DNA of 64,000 nt, taken from positions 18,904,698 to 18,968,697 of the forward strand of contig OZ037765.1 in the NCBI GenBank assembly GCA_964035545.1, written 5' to 3'. The notes below the pieces were generated by a model that had not been told where the DNA came from, searched no databases, and saw nothing but the letters and a program-made list of their open reading frames with translations. The stretch is from Bugula neritina. Taxonomy: Eukaryota; Bryozoa; Gymnolaemata; Cheilostomatida; Bugulidae. Below are positions 1 through 12,898 of this stretch, piece by piece. Position numbers and translations under genes: made by a program. How positions within the stretch are numbered: the stretch's first letter is position 1; each line of letters starts with the position of its first letter.

Positions 1-850
1 CTTCATTGTGTTGATCTGAGCAGCTAAGGAGTTGTCACATGTCATCCTTTCTTCATGCAGCTCAATCTCTTTACAGTCTGCAACTATAGTTGTAGTAGTA
101 TATCAAGTAGTATATCAAATTGAAATAAATGTATAAAAATGTTATCATATATTATACTGCAAGCATTAATTTGATATGTAATTTAATAGAAAGTAAATGC
201 ATATACAAAAAACTCTGTCTTTTTAGTCAACCCAACATGATAAATAGTATATGCACATTGCATTGTTGCTTGAATAATATTGTAAACTTAATATTATCAC
301 AACTATTACATAGACCAAGATAATATAATTGTTTACCTGTGTTAATATAACTGTCATCAACCTGATGAGCTGTGACTTTGATATGATTGAGTCATTCTAT
401 ATAGTTTCTGCATGATATTCAACTCATGCTCCATCTCTATTCTTTCATCCTGTTATATATTACCAGAAAGTTTTAATACCTTAAGTGACAAGTGAAATCA
501 ATATTTATTTATTATTCAAATAATTAGTAGCTGCATGTAAGATTAAGTGCTATCTTAAAGGATTAAGTCAAAAATCCAAATTGAAAAAAAGTAATATTTA
601 GGTATGACGTTTTACTCACAGCTGACTTATCCTGTAAAACTCTCTTAATCCACATTCTCTCTCCTTTACCAAACACAGTAAATGAGTACACAGTAGTTGA
701 AGTGGTAGACATGATGAGTGATAATATTAGTTGAGTAAATCTCTGCTCGCAATAAACTCTCTTGGCTGATACAAATCAAGTTTGTGACTTTGTGTTGTCA
801 GAGTTATGTTTTTGATTGTTGAGTGTAATGAAGTTAGCAATGCATTAAAA
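1..850 (-). pseudogene. Copy 1 of a decayed membrane-protein gene (three conserved segments)
   Basis: Three minus-strand segments recur in the same order at 9000-10095 and 32830-34445. Segment A (about 616-840) encodes a basic stretch with QPREF, a hydrophobic helix, then KGERMWIKRVLQ, and is followed by a GTGAGT donor. Segment B (about 345-460) encodes a charged helix containing a DERIEMEHELN-like stretch. Segment C (1-80) encodes EIELHEERM followed by DNSLAAQIN. In segment A this copy has an extra base near 749 relative to copies 2 and 3, which shifts the frame, and segment B also carries an indel. I do not recognise the family. A single-pass membrane protein with a coiled-coil tail is the simplest reading. 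The window edge cuts the copy, so the remainder is unknown. Confidence 0.5.
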
Positions 851-2940
851 TTTGAATATAAAATGCTTTTTGAAAACAATAATGGACATTACGATATTTT
901 AACTATAAATATTATTTTGTCCCATTTACACTGCAGGCCATTATTATTCACATACTCGCATAAACCATAAGCTGTTATTAGCAATTGATAAATTTCACAG
1001 CCTGTAAGTTATATATAAATTATCTACCAATATAAATTATATTTGATTTACCAAATAATCCCTAAAAACGCATTTATTATTTTACATTGCCCTTTTTCCT
1101 GCTTTGATGTGTTTCAACTTTGAAAAAATTTGCTCTTTAATTTTGCTTTAGCACGTTGGATCTGATAAGCATAGACTGTATTTTTCATATAGAGCGTTAC
1201 AATGGTAATTGTGGCCAGTTTGTATTTGTGAAAAAACTGAATTTATTGCTAGAGTTGTCTTCACATGATGATGCAGTTTTTACTAAATCAATTTACATAT
1301 AATGCATTTATGTAATCATAGGTTTGTATCTTTGGGCGTAAAGTTTGCATGGTATAGTATGTTTTTATTATAAATATGCATATATTTTTACACATTCATT
1401 GTTATTGAAACCATAAAGCAAAAAAGTAATAAGACTATATATAAGTAACACTTTCATACACTGTGTATAACAACTAAGTATTGTGCACCTAGCTGTAGCA
1501 CATGTACCAAGTATGAGAATTGTCTTTATTTTAAATATAATATATATTACAATGTTTTTCAACACTCCTGCAACTGGTAAACAAAGAGTAACAACATGGA
1601 TATCAACAAAATTAGGAAAACATTGTGAATACACCCAAGAACAAATATTTTTTTATGTAAAGCTAGAATTAAAACAAAATTACAACAAAATGTGTTAAAA
1701 ATTAGCTCAAATTTTCTCACTGCCATGTATACAACTAAGTATTGTGGACCTAGCTGTAGCACATGTACCAAGTATATGATAATTGTCTTTATTTGAGCAG
1801 CTCACTGTAAAACTTATCTCCTAGGAGCTACTAGATATGTTGTATCTCAATAATTTTTACTACCAACATAATATATTACACTGTAATGACAGCTCATCAT
1901 CAGTCATGGTGCTTGTTTTTTATCATATATGTCTATAAGGCACACTTGACCAAAAACAGTTTTTCTCTGCGAGAAAGTTTTTAACCATACCAAGACATTT
2001 GAAAAGTGTCATGCACAATCTATGCAAGTCAAGAAAAGTTTTGATGAGAACTAAAATTAGAACGTTGTCAGCTTTAAAAAGTAAGGGCTGTGAAATACAC
2101 TATATATGTGTAGGATACTATAAATTGGAAATACCAAAAAATTGTTAGACCACGTTGCAATAATTTATAATAGTCAAGTTTAAAAGATGCTCTTTACTAT
2201 TTAAAATAATGGGTATTTCACTATTTAGAAAAACTTGTAAAATTGCTATTATAGAATGAAGTTGTTCACACAGATACTATAACTAAACGCAATTAAAAAC
2301 CCTTTTAACATACATAGTATATGAAATGCTGACTAGACACCTCTTAACATTGCATCACTGCAGTAACAACAAATTATGTTCAGTTGTGAATCATCTCTCA
2401 CTAAGCTGGCAACTCAAGCCTCATGTGAACAAAGAAATTATGTCGTGATCATCAAATCAGCCTATATCAATAGTGGTAGCATTTGGTTTTCTGCAGTTTT
2501 CTCATGACATCTTCTGTAGTAACATTGTCCTAATCTCATCATTCTGTGTGCCTTCTGAGCATGCTTGGCCAGTTGATTCCTTCTGCAGTTGGAAAAAAGT
2601 GTTTGAGTGATAAACTGTAATAATACTGCAATTGTAATGCAATAATCATGTAATCCTAAACTTGGCTGCTTGTAGCAAAAGTATGGAGCTTTTTACGCTC
2701 ATGCAATTTTCTCTGTGATAGGAAAACACAAAAGCAACTATATTGATACAGTTTTGAAAATTACTGGTTGTAATATATATCCTATAAACACTTTGCTACA
2801 CCTACCCCTCTCTATCTATATAACATCACTTCTGTCTTTTGCTACATAAACCACTCCCTAATTTACTACATCACTGAATATTTTCAGTGCATGATTCACT
2901 AGTATGAATGCTCCTTTTATCTAGTTCATATCATGTTATA
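851..2940. other. Intergenic, AT-rich, with a locally duplicated block
   Basis: No supported gene is seen. The block at about 1190-1900 is homologous to about 8340-8990, sharing for example a TTTGTATCTTTGGGC stretch. Inside it a segment of about 70 bp occurs twice in direct orientation (about 1466-1534 and 1726-1796), sharing ACCTAGCTGTAGCACATG. The second unit is the one matched at 8816-8885. Short ORFs here are not conserved between the copies. Confidence 0.5.
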
Positions 2941-5228
2941 CTAATAACAAATAGGGAAGAGTTTTACACTCACAGCTACTCCTACTCGAAATGCTAAGCT
3001 GATAGGCTGATTTCTATGCTGGAGAATTTCCCCTCTGCTGTCGGCTTTCTCAGTGAGTGATGATACCTTCGCTGATAGTGTTGGATGCGGCTGATTGGCT
3101 GAGGCTGCTCTTTCAATGCATTCAATCTTAGAGAGCAATGGGCAGCACTTTATGAGCAGCTCTGCCAGGTCAGACTATTAAAAGCCAAGCAAAGCAAAAA
3201 TGATATCTATAGCAAATAGACGAAATAAAAGTGAAATCTGTAACAGCAAATATCTGGAGACGAGTGGTTAACCAAACCTGCATTACCTATAACACACTGC
3301 ATGACCATTATTTTCTTGGCTTTACACTGCATATTTTCAAATACTGGGTACAAAAATGTTTAGTGTCCATCTTTCCAAAATATTTTATAGTAAAAGTTGT
3401 CAACAAATATTTTCCTTTGGCATCTATAAGCTCTGGTGAAAAAAGTTGAAACATATTTCTTTTGAAAAGCACCATGTGATAAGTGTAATTCAACAATTCA
3501 CGTATTTCATTTACCAATTCCAATTTACATTTCCCTTGAGATTGTATTGAAGCTGAGGCCACCACCTCTGCCAATTGACACTGTATTATACCATTATATG
3601 ACTAATAAAAACTAAAGGCATACTTTAAATATATTTGGTTTCTGCAAACCCTTATTAGTCACTGGGTAATAATGAATGTAGGCTGAGAGTGTTACATAAA
3701 TATAACTATAATAACAAGCGGAATGATTAAAGATTTTTAACTTAGCATTAAAAGTAATGAGTGATATCAGCATACTAGTAAGTAACTAATTATTCTCTTT
3801 GTCTGTGGCCATATAATCAATATAAAAAATGATTTGCTGACAAATTAAATATGAATAGACCTTCATGTGTCTATTTTGAATACACTTACAAATTCGAATC
3901 GGAGTAATATGTTATATAACAGAAAATAATATAATATAATGGTAGAAGAAATAGTAGTTTAGTTTATTGTTATAGACTGCATGTGCATGTGAAAACGTGT
4001 GGTTAGATAAAATCACATTTTTAATGAACAGTAATTAATATCTTGTATGGCTAATAAGTAATGAATGGTGTACCACTGTAAGGCCAATCACAGCAAAGAA
4101 ACAAATTGCAAAGACAAAATCTTCAATCGTACCAAAAAAGTGAAGTGTTGATAGAATTTTACTCACTCTGAAGTTATGATTAAGAAATCCATAGATAATA
4201 GGGTTCTGGAAACTGTTGGACATTGCCAACCAGTGGACTGCCATGTATAAAATGGTAAATTTGTTTAAATCGGGTACTTTTGCATCTTCCTTACGAAAGT
4301 CAAATATGAAAAAGAATAGATGCAGTGGCATCCAGGAGATAGCAAAAAGTATGGTCATAGTTATCAGCATTTTCACGACCTAAAACAACCACGCAAAACA
4401 TATCCTATAGACAAATTGATAAATTTAAAATAAAAGTAAAAATGATAATTTATTATTATGAGCAAAGATAATATCTTAACTGATAAAAATGATTACCATT
4501 TTCTTTGTTTTCAGTAACCGAGAGTCTCTCACTTGGTCACTTGCACCAGGCATTGTTCTTTTCCACAACTGAGTGCATATCAACCCATACATGATGGCAA
4601 TAAATATAACTGGTATAATGTAGTTTATTACAAGAATAATAATAGTGTAAATTCGACGTAATTTTGATGGCTTGCTTCCATCAGTATCACCCCACACTTC
4701 TGTACAGACCACTTTGCAGTTTGGCCCGACTATAACTCTAGCTACAATAAGTTGGACTGAGCAAAAGGCGATAGAAACAAGCCATATGACTAGTATAGTC
4801 CAGCGTACATATTTTCTGTTGCGTGACAATAACTTCATGGGATAAGTGATTGCTACAAATCTTTCAATACTAATAGCTGTGTTAGTGTAGACACTCACTG
4901 TAACGGATAAGATTTGCGTGAAAAGAAGTATGGGGCACATAATTTTAGGGAATGCCCACTCTTGGAGAACTACGGTTGGAAATGAAAATGGGAGACATAT
5001 TAAAGTCATGGTCAGATCGGCCACGGCTAAGTTGATAAGAAATATGCTTATATCCGTATTGCTTCTGCGTCCAACGGCAAAAACTATGAGAGAAGAGATG
5101 TTTCCTGTAACACCTAGTACACAAGCCAGTGCGTAGATAGCTGAAAATATACCTTCGGCAGATGGGTCTAAAATCTGTTCTTCTCTTGCATTGGTGGTGC
5201 AGTTAAAGGCGTTAACTAAACTATCCAT
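2941..5228 (-). CDS. Class A neuropeptide-type GPCR, three exons, 392 aa
   Basis: This encodes a rhodopsin-family seven-helix receptor of the plasma membrane, likely for a peptide ligand. Exons are 5228-4497, 4379-4167 and 3174-2941. All junctions are phase 0 with GT-AG introns. Features in order are an N-glycosylation site (NCT at 9-11), TM1 with GN (42-43), TM2 NLAVADL (66-72), conserved Cys98 before TM3, ERF (122-124) in place of DRY, TM5 at about 194-216, LWKRTMPG in loop 3, SWMP (259-262) in TM6 and NPIIY (303-307) in TM7. Exon 3 restores a typical helix 8 (NHNFR joined to SDLAELL) with a CC pair at 325-326 that could be palmitoylated. The LW-R--PG loop and KMLI start of TM6 resemble NPY, tachykinin and RYamide-type receptors, but the ligand class is inference. 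A GTGAGT inside exon 3 could be an alternative donor. Confidence 0.85.
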
Positions 5229-8200
5229 TGCTATCAGTTTAATTATCTTCTAAAAATACTTTTCTACAAACATAAAAATCTAAAATAGTAAAATTGTTAA
5301 GCAGTAAAGTGATATTAAACAAATTAGTAATCTAAGTGCAATATGAAAGTGAAATTATCTGGTACAAATTAGGATGCATGCTTTTCGATTTTGCATCTTT
5401 GTAATTAGCTACCTTTAACGTGCAATTGTTTTTTTGTGATGTGATGTGACAACTTACCATGAATAACAATATATATCATAAACAATATTTTATTCATAAA
5501 ATATTACATATAATATAATATACATAATATTACATTAGCACAGTACGTTATATACAATGTAATCTTATGCATGATATTTTATACATAATTGATTGCACAT
5601 AACATATTATACAAAATATAGTATATATACATGACAATATATGTTTTAAATAATATATTAAACATGTAGTGTGTTAAATGCATAGTGTATTGAAACCTGT
5701 CAGATATTATAGAGTATACAAACTTCCACAGAGGTTGATATCAATCTTTGCAAACTTTTCTAAGATTAAACTTGCAAATTTGCTAAGATTCTAAAAAACG
5801 TTGGCTTTGAAAGGTTATAGAAAGCATTGAATGAAGCTAGTAGTTAAATTAAATTAAAAAAACAATGCACAACTGCATAACGTTAGATTAAAAATTATAA
5901 TCACCTATATAATTTTCAGTTATAGAAGAATACAAGCGATCATTTAAATTCAGTTTGTTCATGCAAAGCTAGGACACGCTACCTTTATTATAAATCAAGT
6001 CAGACGACCTTGGTGAAACATGATGCAGTTACAGTTTGACGGATGACAATTTATACTAGAAGTCAATACAACATGACCTAAGGTATGATGTAAAGCTATT
6101 CCCATGCGGTAGACAATTCTGTATATTATCACAGAGTTATTGATAACCAGGTGTAGTGATAGATTATAATGTGCTAAGAAATAAATGCATATTATAGTAC
6201 ATTAGATATACTCATTAGACAGTTATTAGAAATAGAATAAAGAATAAAAAAGTAATTACCTAATTATTTCATATTATTGATTCGTGTCTAGAATCAGGTT
6301 AAAATACTTAAGGTTAATAACCTCTGAAGGTAAAAGGAAAATTTGGAGCTTTTAGAGTCATTTGTATTCAAAGATCACACACACACACACACACGCACAC
6401 GTACACACATGCAACACACACACACACATGCACAAATAAATTGTGGTTTAGTCAAAGTAATAACATACTATTATCACAGTTACTATCAAATATTATTTTC
6501 ATATGACCTGTTAATCTCAAAAAACAAATCGAAAGCCTGAAACAAAATTTTGCATTGGAACAGCCTGGCATAGTCTGACAAAGTCATAAAATAACAAATC
6601 AATTTTGGAAATAGTAGTTGTGTAGCATATGAAAAATGACCTCTGGGGTCCAATCCAAAATTATATTTCAATTACTAAAATTCCCTAAGCTGGCATTCAT
6701 AATTTTACATTGACGTTTTTCCTGCTTTGATGTATGTCAACTAATTGAAGAAATGCACTATAAAATGCCTTTACTCTAAATTAACTCTAAGAAGAGGAAG
6801 TCGTTTTACATTATATCATATTCATGCAGGCAACAGTTACATGAAAACATATTTGAATAAAATAAATGTATGTTATAAATTTTATATTCATTTGTTTGAT
6901 AACAATTCTTAGTATTAAACAAAGTGATGGAGTTTAAACAAAAAGAAAACCCTAACTCTTATTTAGCCCAGAAATTTGTGGAGAAAATGCAAAACTCTTA
7001 GTTGTAAAGGTCCAGCTGCAGTGCAGGCATTGAAAAATTTGACTGCCTGTGTAAACTGCAGGAAGTATGAAAAGTAGAAAACCGCAGTACAATACAACAG
7101 TGGAACACAGGAGAATGATTAGGAAACACGATAGAAGGTTTCTCTAATATTTAGCAGCATATATATTTTGTTCGAGTGAAAGCTGTAAACAAACATTGTA
7201 TTTTTTAATCATAATTTGAATATAGTTGTTGACTATCTACTAGAAAATTCATTTTATTGTCCATTACTGGTTGCTAATTTTTTATGCCATTTATTTCCAT
7301 TGACAGCTGGAGCTTAATAAAAACACTTGAGACAGCTAAAATAGCGACATAATTATGTATTGCAGGTATGTTTCTGATTAAGTAAAGTTATCTGTTCCTC
7401 ACAAAAGATCTGGTATATGTCTTTCCATGAAAACCACTGAAATTAACTTAGAATTCATAACTATGTATACAGATTTAGAAATTAACTTTGACTGCAGAAA
7501 AGTAACTATTTTGCTAAAAGAGTCTGCATTTAAAGTTTTAAATACTATAATTTGAAATTATTGTTTCGACGCCACCAAAACATGTATATTTTCTTTTTGT
7601 TATCTGCATTAAAGTTGCATTTATAATTCAAATTTTGTGTCAAATTTCAAGTTGCTAACATATAGCACGTAACATATTTAACATGATACTATTTGACTGA
7701 AGCAAGCACTAAAATCTTTTTAAAACAAATTAGCATTCTTAGATATAACTGGAGGATAGTAAGCCTTAATTTAAATAAATGAAATAAAATATAATAATTA
7801 AAAACTATTAAATAATAGGAAATAAATCACAGAACTTGCATATACTTATAATTACCTCAAAGTAGATTTAGGCTGTTAAAAACTGCAAGCTATGTCTTTC
7901 TATAATTAACGCTTTCTTCTGACTCAAAGGAAAATGATTTTGAGGACTTCAGTTGAAAGTTTTTAGTGTTTACTCAAAGAATGTAAATTGAGTTGAACCT
8001 CTAGCTGATGCATGGGAGTTGAGGTGTTGTAAGAAAAATAGAACCCTTTAGAAATATTACTTCACAGATGCTTTTAATGAAATACATATAGGAATAGAAA
8101 ACAACAGTAACTACTACACAAGTTTTGATTTTGCATGGTAATATTTTATTACTAAATATTAGAAAGAAAACTTATTAATCTTATTTATATTCTTATTCCG

Positions 8201-8339
8201 ATTCTGAAAAATAAAGATCCTTAAGAGATGAAAGCTTAGCACAGGTACATGTGGACTCTCTACATAACTACAGGTGGTTTTTCCTTCGCACTACTGGATT
8301 ACTTAGACAATTGGAAAGATATGGGTATGCATAACATTT
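5229..8339. other. Intergenic, AT-rich, no gene seen
   Basis: There is very AT-rich sequence upstream of the GPCR, with palindromic TA-rich DNA at 5470-5680. A short block near 6695-6760 resembles 1070-1130 (shared TTTTTCCTGCTTTGATGT). No conserved coding exon or RNA gene was recognised, and no clear TATA box could be tied to the GPCR. Confidence 0.4.
6357..6430. repeat. Interrupted (AC)n microsatellite
   Basis: Alternating AC with a few GC and GT interruptions. The short His/Thr-rich reading frame across it is an artefact of the repeat. Confidence 0.9.
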
Positions 8340-8990
8340 ATTCATATAAAACATTACAATGGCAATTGTGGCCAGTTTGTATTTGTGGAAAAAGCTGAAT
8401 TTAAATAAGTGCAAAGGCTGTTGGATTTATTGTTGGAGTTGTCTTCCCATGCAGATGCAGTTTTTACTACATCATTATAATATTTTTATGTAATCATAGG
8501 TTTGTATCTTTGGGCATAAAGTTTGTGAAATATAGTATGTTTTTATTATAACTATGCTGCATCTCTTTTACACTTTGATTGTTATTGAAACCACCAAGCA
8601 AAAAAAGTAATAAGCCTATAGAAAGATTTTTGAATAGGTGTAATATATGACAATATATTTTAACACTAAACTGGTAAATATGCAAGGAGTAATAACATAG
8701 ATAGCAACAGAATCAAAAAAAAATATGATTAAACCCAAAGACAAATATTTTTTTATTTAAAGCTAGAATTGAAACAAAGTTTCAATAATTAAGTGTGTTA
8801 AAAATTAGCTCAAATATAACTATACGAGTAAGTATTTTGCACTCTGTAGCATGTACCATAAAAGGATTGTATTTTTTCTAGGCATCATTGAGGAGCTCAC
8901 TGTAATATTTCTCTCTGACTAGACATGTTGTATCTAAATAATATTTGCTTCCAACATATTTGTTGTACTACATTTACTACCCATCATCCA
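8340..8990. repeat. Diverged copy of the 1190-1900 block
   Basis: This is collinear with 1190-1900 over several hundred bases, including CAATTGTGGCCAGTTTGTAT-type and TTATGTAATCATAGG stretches. It lies next to segment C of copy 2, on the 3' side in minus orientation. That suggests the duplicated unit includes sequence downstream of the membrane-protein gene. Confidence 0.6.
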
Positions 8991-8999
8991 CTACATTTG

Positions 9000-10095
9000 C
9001 TTTTATCTGATGTTAATTAATAAGGAGTTGTCACACTTGACCAGCTCTTCATACAACTTGCTCGGTCATTTCTCAATATTTAAGATGACTTTCTAACAGT
9101 CTGTAATTTTAAAATATATATAGGATTATTATAATCTGAATACTTCATTACATTATTAAAACAAAATTTTCCAGTATAATTTTCAAAATATCTTTTGACA
9201 GCAGTAATTATCATGTATTAAATAAATTATATGGTTTTTGAATCAACGTTAATTCAACTAAAATCATACAGAAATTAGAAGGTTGGTTCGTGGCTTAATA
9301 ACACCATATCTATTCATTTATCATAAACATCATCACCATTTTTTAAATAAAAATAAGTGCATTACCTGTGTCAATACTCGACTGTCATCAACTTGGTGAG
9401 CTGGAACTTTGATATGATCGAGTCATTGTATGATTTCTGTATGACATTCAACTCCTGCTCTATCTCCAATCTTTCATCCTGCTTTTCCAAAAAGTTTTAT
9501 GAGTTTTGATACCAAGTGGCTAGTGAAATCAATGTTTATTTGTTATTCAAAATATATAGTATATAAGAATTAGTTATATTTCTAAAAGTAAAATTTTCAA
9601 ATAAAATAATACAGTATAATTTAGACATGACATAGTGATGAACACAACATTTTACTCACTGCGCCGACTTATTCTGTAAAACTCTCTTAATCCACAATCT
9701 CTCTCCTTTACCAAACACAGTAAATGAGTACACAGTAGCTGAAGTGATAGACATGATGAGTGATAATATTAGTTGAGTGAATCTTTGCTCAATAAACTCT
9801 CTTGGCTGATGCAAATCAAGTTTGTGACTTTGTGTTGTCAGAGTTATGTTTTTGATTGTTGAGTGTAATGAAGTTAGCAATGCATCTAAATTTGAATTTA
9901 TATTATTTATTACAATTTTTTAATAACACATGAGTAGTCTATTAATAATGCCATATAAATTCACTTGTTTTATTTGTCCACAAATTGTGCATATTTATTT
10001 TTAAATAGACCACAAAAGTGTTTTTGTATTGTGTTGTGAGATGTTTCTTTTAAACACGATATTATATGCTACTGTGAGTTAAGTGTATCATTTAA
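9000..10095 (-). pseudogene. Copy 2 of the decayed membrane-protein gene
   Basis: Segment A (about 9897-9660) stays open across an acceptor-like TTTAG, the QPREF motif, a hydrophobic helix of about 20 residues and the KGERLWIKRVLQ stretch, followed by GTGAGT. Segment B (about 9480-9370) encodes DERLEIEQELNVIQ and ends in a TGA just before a CAG/GTAATG donor-like site. Segment C (about 9090-9000) is badly degraded. The donor phase of segment A differs by two bases from copy 1, so these copies cannot all be functional. Homology with copy 3 continues to about 10095. The family is not recognised. Confidence 0.45.
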
Positions 10096-11033
10096 ACATT
10101 ATGTGCTAAAAATTTCAACAATGACATTCTATTAGCAGTTATGCTCCCCTGTATGCATATATAAACTTGTGAACAGTAGACAGAAGTTATCTAAGGCCAA
10201 ATTGGTGATATTAGGAAATTGCAACTATACTCATAAATATTTTTGGTTACAATATAAAACAAGTCCTCAGCCTGCTTTAAACAACAACTTTTTAATTAAT
10301 GGTTTTAACAGGAATAGCCACTATTATAGTTTGGCAAAAAAATCCAATTTTTGTCTTAGGTTTGCATCTTTGTTATATTAAAATTCCTAAAGATTTCAAA
10401 GCATCGGAACCTTAAATTTATAAAACAAGTTGCTCTCCAACATTAAATTTGGTCTATTTTGCGTAAATAAACTAGGATAATATTTTTACCCTCAGACGCT
10501 TCTGTACTTTACATTATACTCGTATTATAGTATGCAACAGTAGTTATACTTTATAGTATACTATATAAATAGCATAGTATTGTAGCATAGCATTATCATA
10601 TTAAATTGCATTTTATTATATTTTGTTATAGTATATGTTACATAAGTAGTATTTTATAGGATACTACATATAGTGTAGTGGGGTAACGAGAGGGGGAGGG
10701 GGGCACAATGGTCATAGGGGTACAAAGAGCAGGCCAAATTGTGAGAAAACTTATTGACTTATAGTTGTGATTTCTTTTTAATAAACAGGTATTGGCATAA
10801 TTATTCAGCCATTGTAGTTTCAACACTTGCGGAACATATGTGTTGAAGAGGCGAGTAAAAAGCTGTTTTTACTTACTTTTTGTAATTTTTTAAGATTTCG
10901 TTAAAGCTTTATAACTTTTCACAATCAAAGGTAACAAGCCCAGATTTTACTGATATCGTTGCTTTTGCTTGTCTCTACATTGCTTAACTAGTATAACAAC
11001 AAACTCTAAAAATGAATTTTCCTTGAGCCACAT
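10096..11033. other. Intergenic, AT-rich, with a G-rich patch
   Basis: No gene is supported. A G-rich patch at 10676-10740 contains GGGGTAACGAG and GGGCACAATGG. Close relatives of these words occur at 50557-50583 and near 19980 and 11812, so it may be the end of an old dispersed repeat. Confidence 0.35.
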
Positions 11034-11784
11034 TCACGGGCTTTCCATGTACCGATCTGAGAAATGTGCTCAGATCGATCGTTTTTCCATGAGAGTGTCA
11101 GATCGATCTCGCGAAGTTGCCTCCTCTTAAGTGAAGGATACTTTAAAAGTATAATTTGTTCACCTATTTGAGTGATTAAAGCTACCACTATTGAAAACAA
11201 GATGGTCGTAGTCTAAAATTTTATCCCAGCTATAAACTATACGCAGCAAAGCTTTCAGTGTATGGTAATTTGGCCAATTTAAAATAATTAATTTTAATTT
11301 TTTAGCTTGACAGCTTATATAAAATTAATGGCTGTCTTGCAGATTATTAATAAACTTACAGGGCTGTTAGGCTTAAAATTACAAAAAAATAGCTAATGAA
11401 ACTAAGTTTTAATAGTCATTTAAACTCAATTTAAATTCTCCCATTTTTTTACCTTCTACTGCATATAATTGAGTTTTCTTAATCATTGTACTGAAAGTCA
11501 AAGTTTTGGCATCTGAAAAGGTGGCTATCATAAATATTTAATACTTTGCTTAGTAATTATCAATAAGTTATCATTTTTATTAGCAGACAACATTGTAGCG
11601 CGCAGTCTTTTTCTACTTCTCAGATCGATCTGGCGTCTTTCCATGGTCTTATTGACATGAGATCGATCTGAGTTCGAGCTCCACAGACCGACCAGCTCAG
11701 ATCGACTGAGATCGATCTTTGGCGTCTTTCCATAGATCGATCTCGCTGAGATCGATCTGAGATCGGTACATGGAAAGCCGGTGA
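11034..11784. mobile_element. MITE-like element with TIRs and palindromic subterminal repeats
   Basis: The ends are inverted repeats: GGCTTTCCATGTACCGATCT on the left, and its reverse complement (one mismatch over the first 20-25 bases) ending near 11784. Six exact copies of the 10-bp palindrome AGATCGATCT occur at 11100, 11622, 11660, 11709, 11734 and 11749, with further partial copies. GGCGTCTTTCCAT occurs twice near the right end. The middle of about 450 bp is AT-rich and has no coding potential. Terminal plus subterminal repeats of this kind are typical of non-autonomous hAT-like elements, but I could not find a convincing target-site duplication, so the superfamily is open. Confidence 0.7.
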
Positions 11785-12321
11785 TTTATGTTCAATTTGG
11801 CCACACTGACCGGGTCACAATGGGCCACCTGATTATTGCACCCTGATCACTTTTATTAGTTTGTTTGCCCAAAAAGTTGGTTGAAATGTTACTAAAGTCT
11901 ATAGGTATAGCTATTTCTGACTTTTTTTGTAAAAATATCAAAGACATCATAGTAAGACTACCAAACTACAAGGTGAAGCTCTCCTAATATATACATCTGG
12001 TGAGGTTAAAGTCTTGCCATTTTATACATAATACAAAACACTCTGCTGTTGCTACTAGTAAATGTCATGATATTCATTATACATTATATCATTGAGGGAA
12101 TATACATGCATTTGACTAAAATGAATTGTAATTTCCTCATTTGCTCCCCCTCTCACTTTCGTACTCAAGCCACAAGCCGAAGCTATGCACCTTAGCTACA
12201 GTTCATAGAAAAAATTCCACTCAAGTTTTGAAGTACATGTTACTAAAGTTTTTTCTGATAAAAGTTTTTCTGAAGTGAAAATAAAAACACCATTTTTAGT
12301 TCTAAACAGTAATGATAATAG
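11785..12321. other. Intergenic left flank of the retrotransposon
   Basis: No gene is seen. The region contains GGGTCACAATGGGCC near 11815, related to words in the repeat at 49857-50583. The last four bases, ATAG (12318-12321), are the target-site duplication of the LTR element. Confidence 0.45.
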
Positions 12322-12627
12322 TGTTATGATTTTCAGAATTAGGGTCGATGTGCAACCAAGAGAGTCTGTTTACTGCTAGAGAGACTTCACCGTGATAAGT
12401 CGAGTAGATATTGTTATATTTAGATACAAAGATACATAATAAAGTTTGCTATACAACAGTTAATAATACACGCATCTATTTAGTTCACTACACTATCTTC
12501 AACTGGGCTAGTAGCGCGAAGCTACTACTGTTACTCATAAGCAGCTTAGCTAATTGGCTAATACATCGTTCCGGGTCAATACGCAACCTTGCGTATTGTG
12601 TTGCTGGTAGCTCTACGAGCCACCACA
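12322..12627 (-). repeat. 3' LTR of the Ty3/gypsy element
   Basis: 306 bp with TG/CA ends. It differs from the other LTR at two sites: one in the TTTACTGCTAG stretch and one in ACATCGTTCC. Small ORFs across it are repeated in both LTRs and are not genes. Confidence 0.95.
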
Positions 12628-12638
12628 CTGCCCCCTCC
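12628..12638 (-). other. Polypurine tract
   Basis: On the minus strand, GGAGGGGGCAG abuts the 3' LTR. This is the expected plus-strand primer position for an LTR element. Confidence 0.8.
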
Positions 12639-12898
12639 AGCAGAAAGCCCTCTTTCTGATAAAAATATAATTCACATAAAAAAACTTTTACCTCGGTGGG
12701 CTGAGAGAGAACAATATAAAAGTATATACAAAAGCCAACTGATTAGATATACATGTATATATAAAAAAAATATGCACAATGAATGATACAAAGTATGTAA
12801 TAAGTCCTATTTACATGTAGAGTACGTGCCACCGTACCGGTAGGGAATGCCACAGAGAGGTAGAGGAGGAGTGGTATGGAGTTGGAGATGGACTCATG

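Noticed and set aside
3308-3574. Minus-strand 88-codon ORF between GPCR exons 2 and 3
   Set aside because: It lies in the intron inferred from the helix 8 joint and resembles no known domain.
4035-4166. Hydrophobic read-through tail of GPCR exon 2
   Set aside because: It begins exactly at a GTGAGT donor, and exon 3 gives a far better receptor tail.
12411-12786. Small plus-strand ORFs near the left LTR
   Set aside because: They lie mainly in LTR sequence, are repeated at 19553, and have no coding signature.
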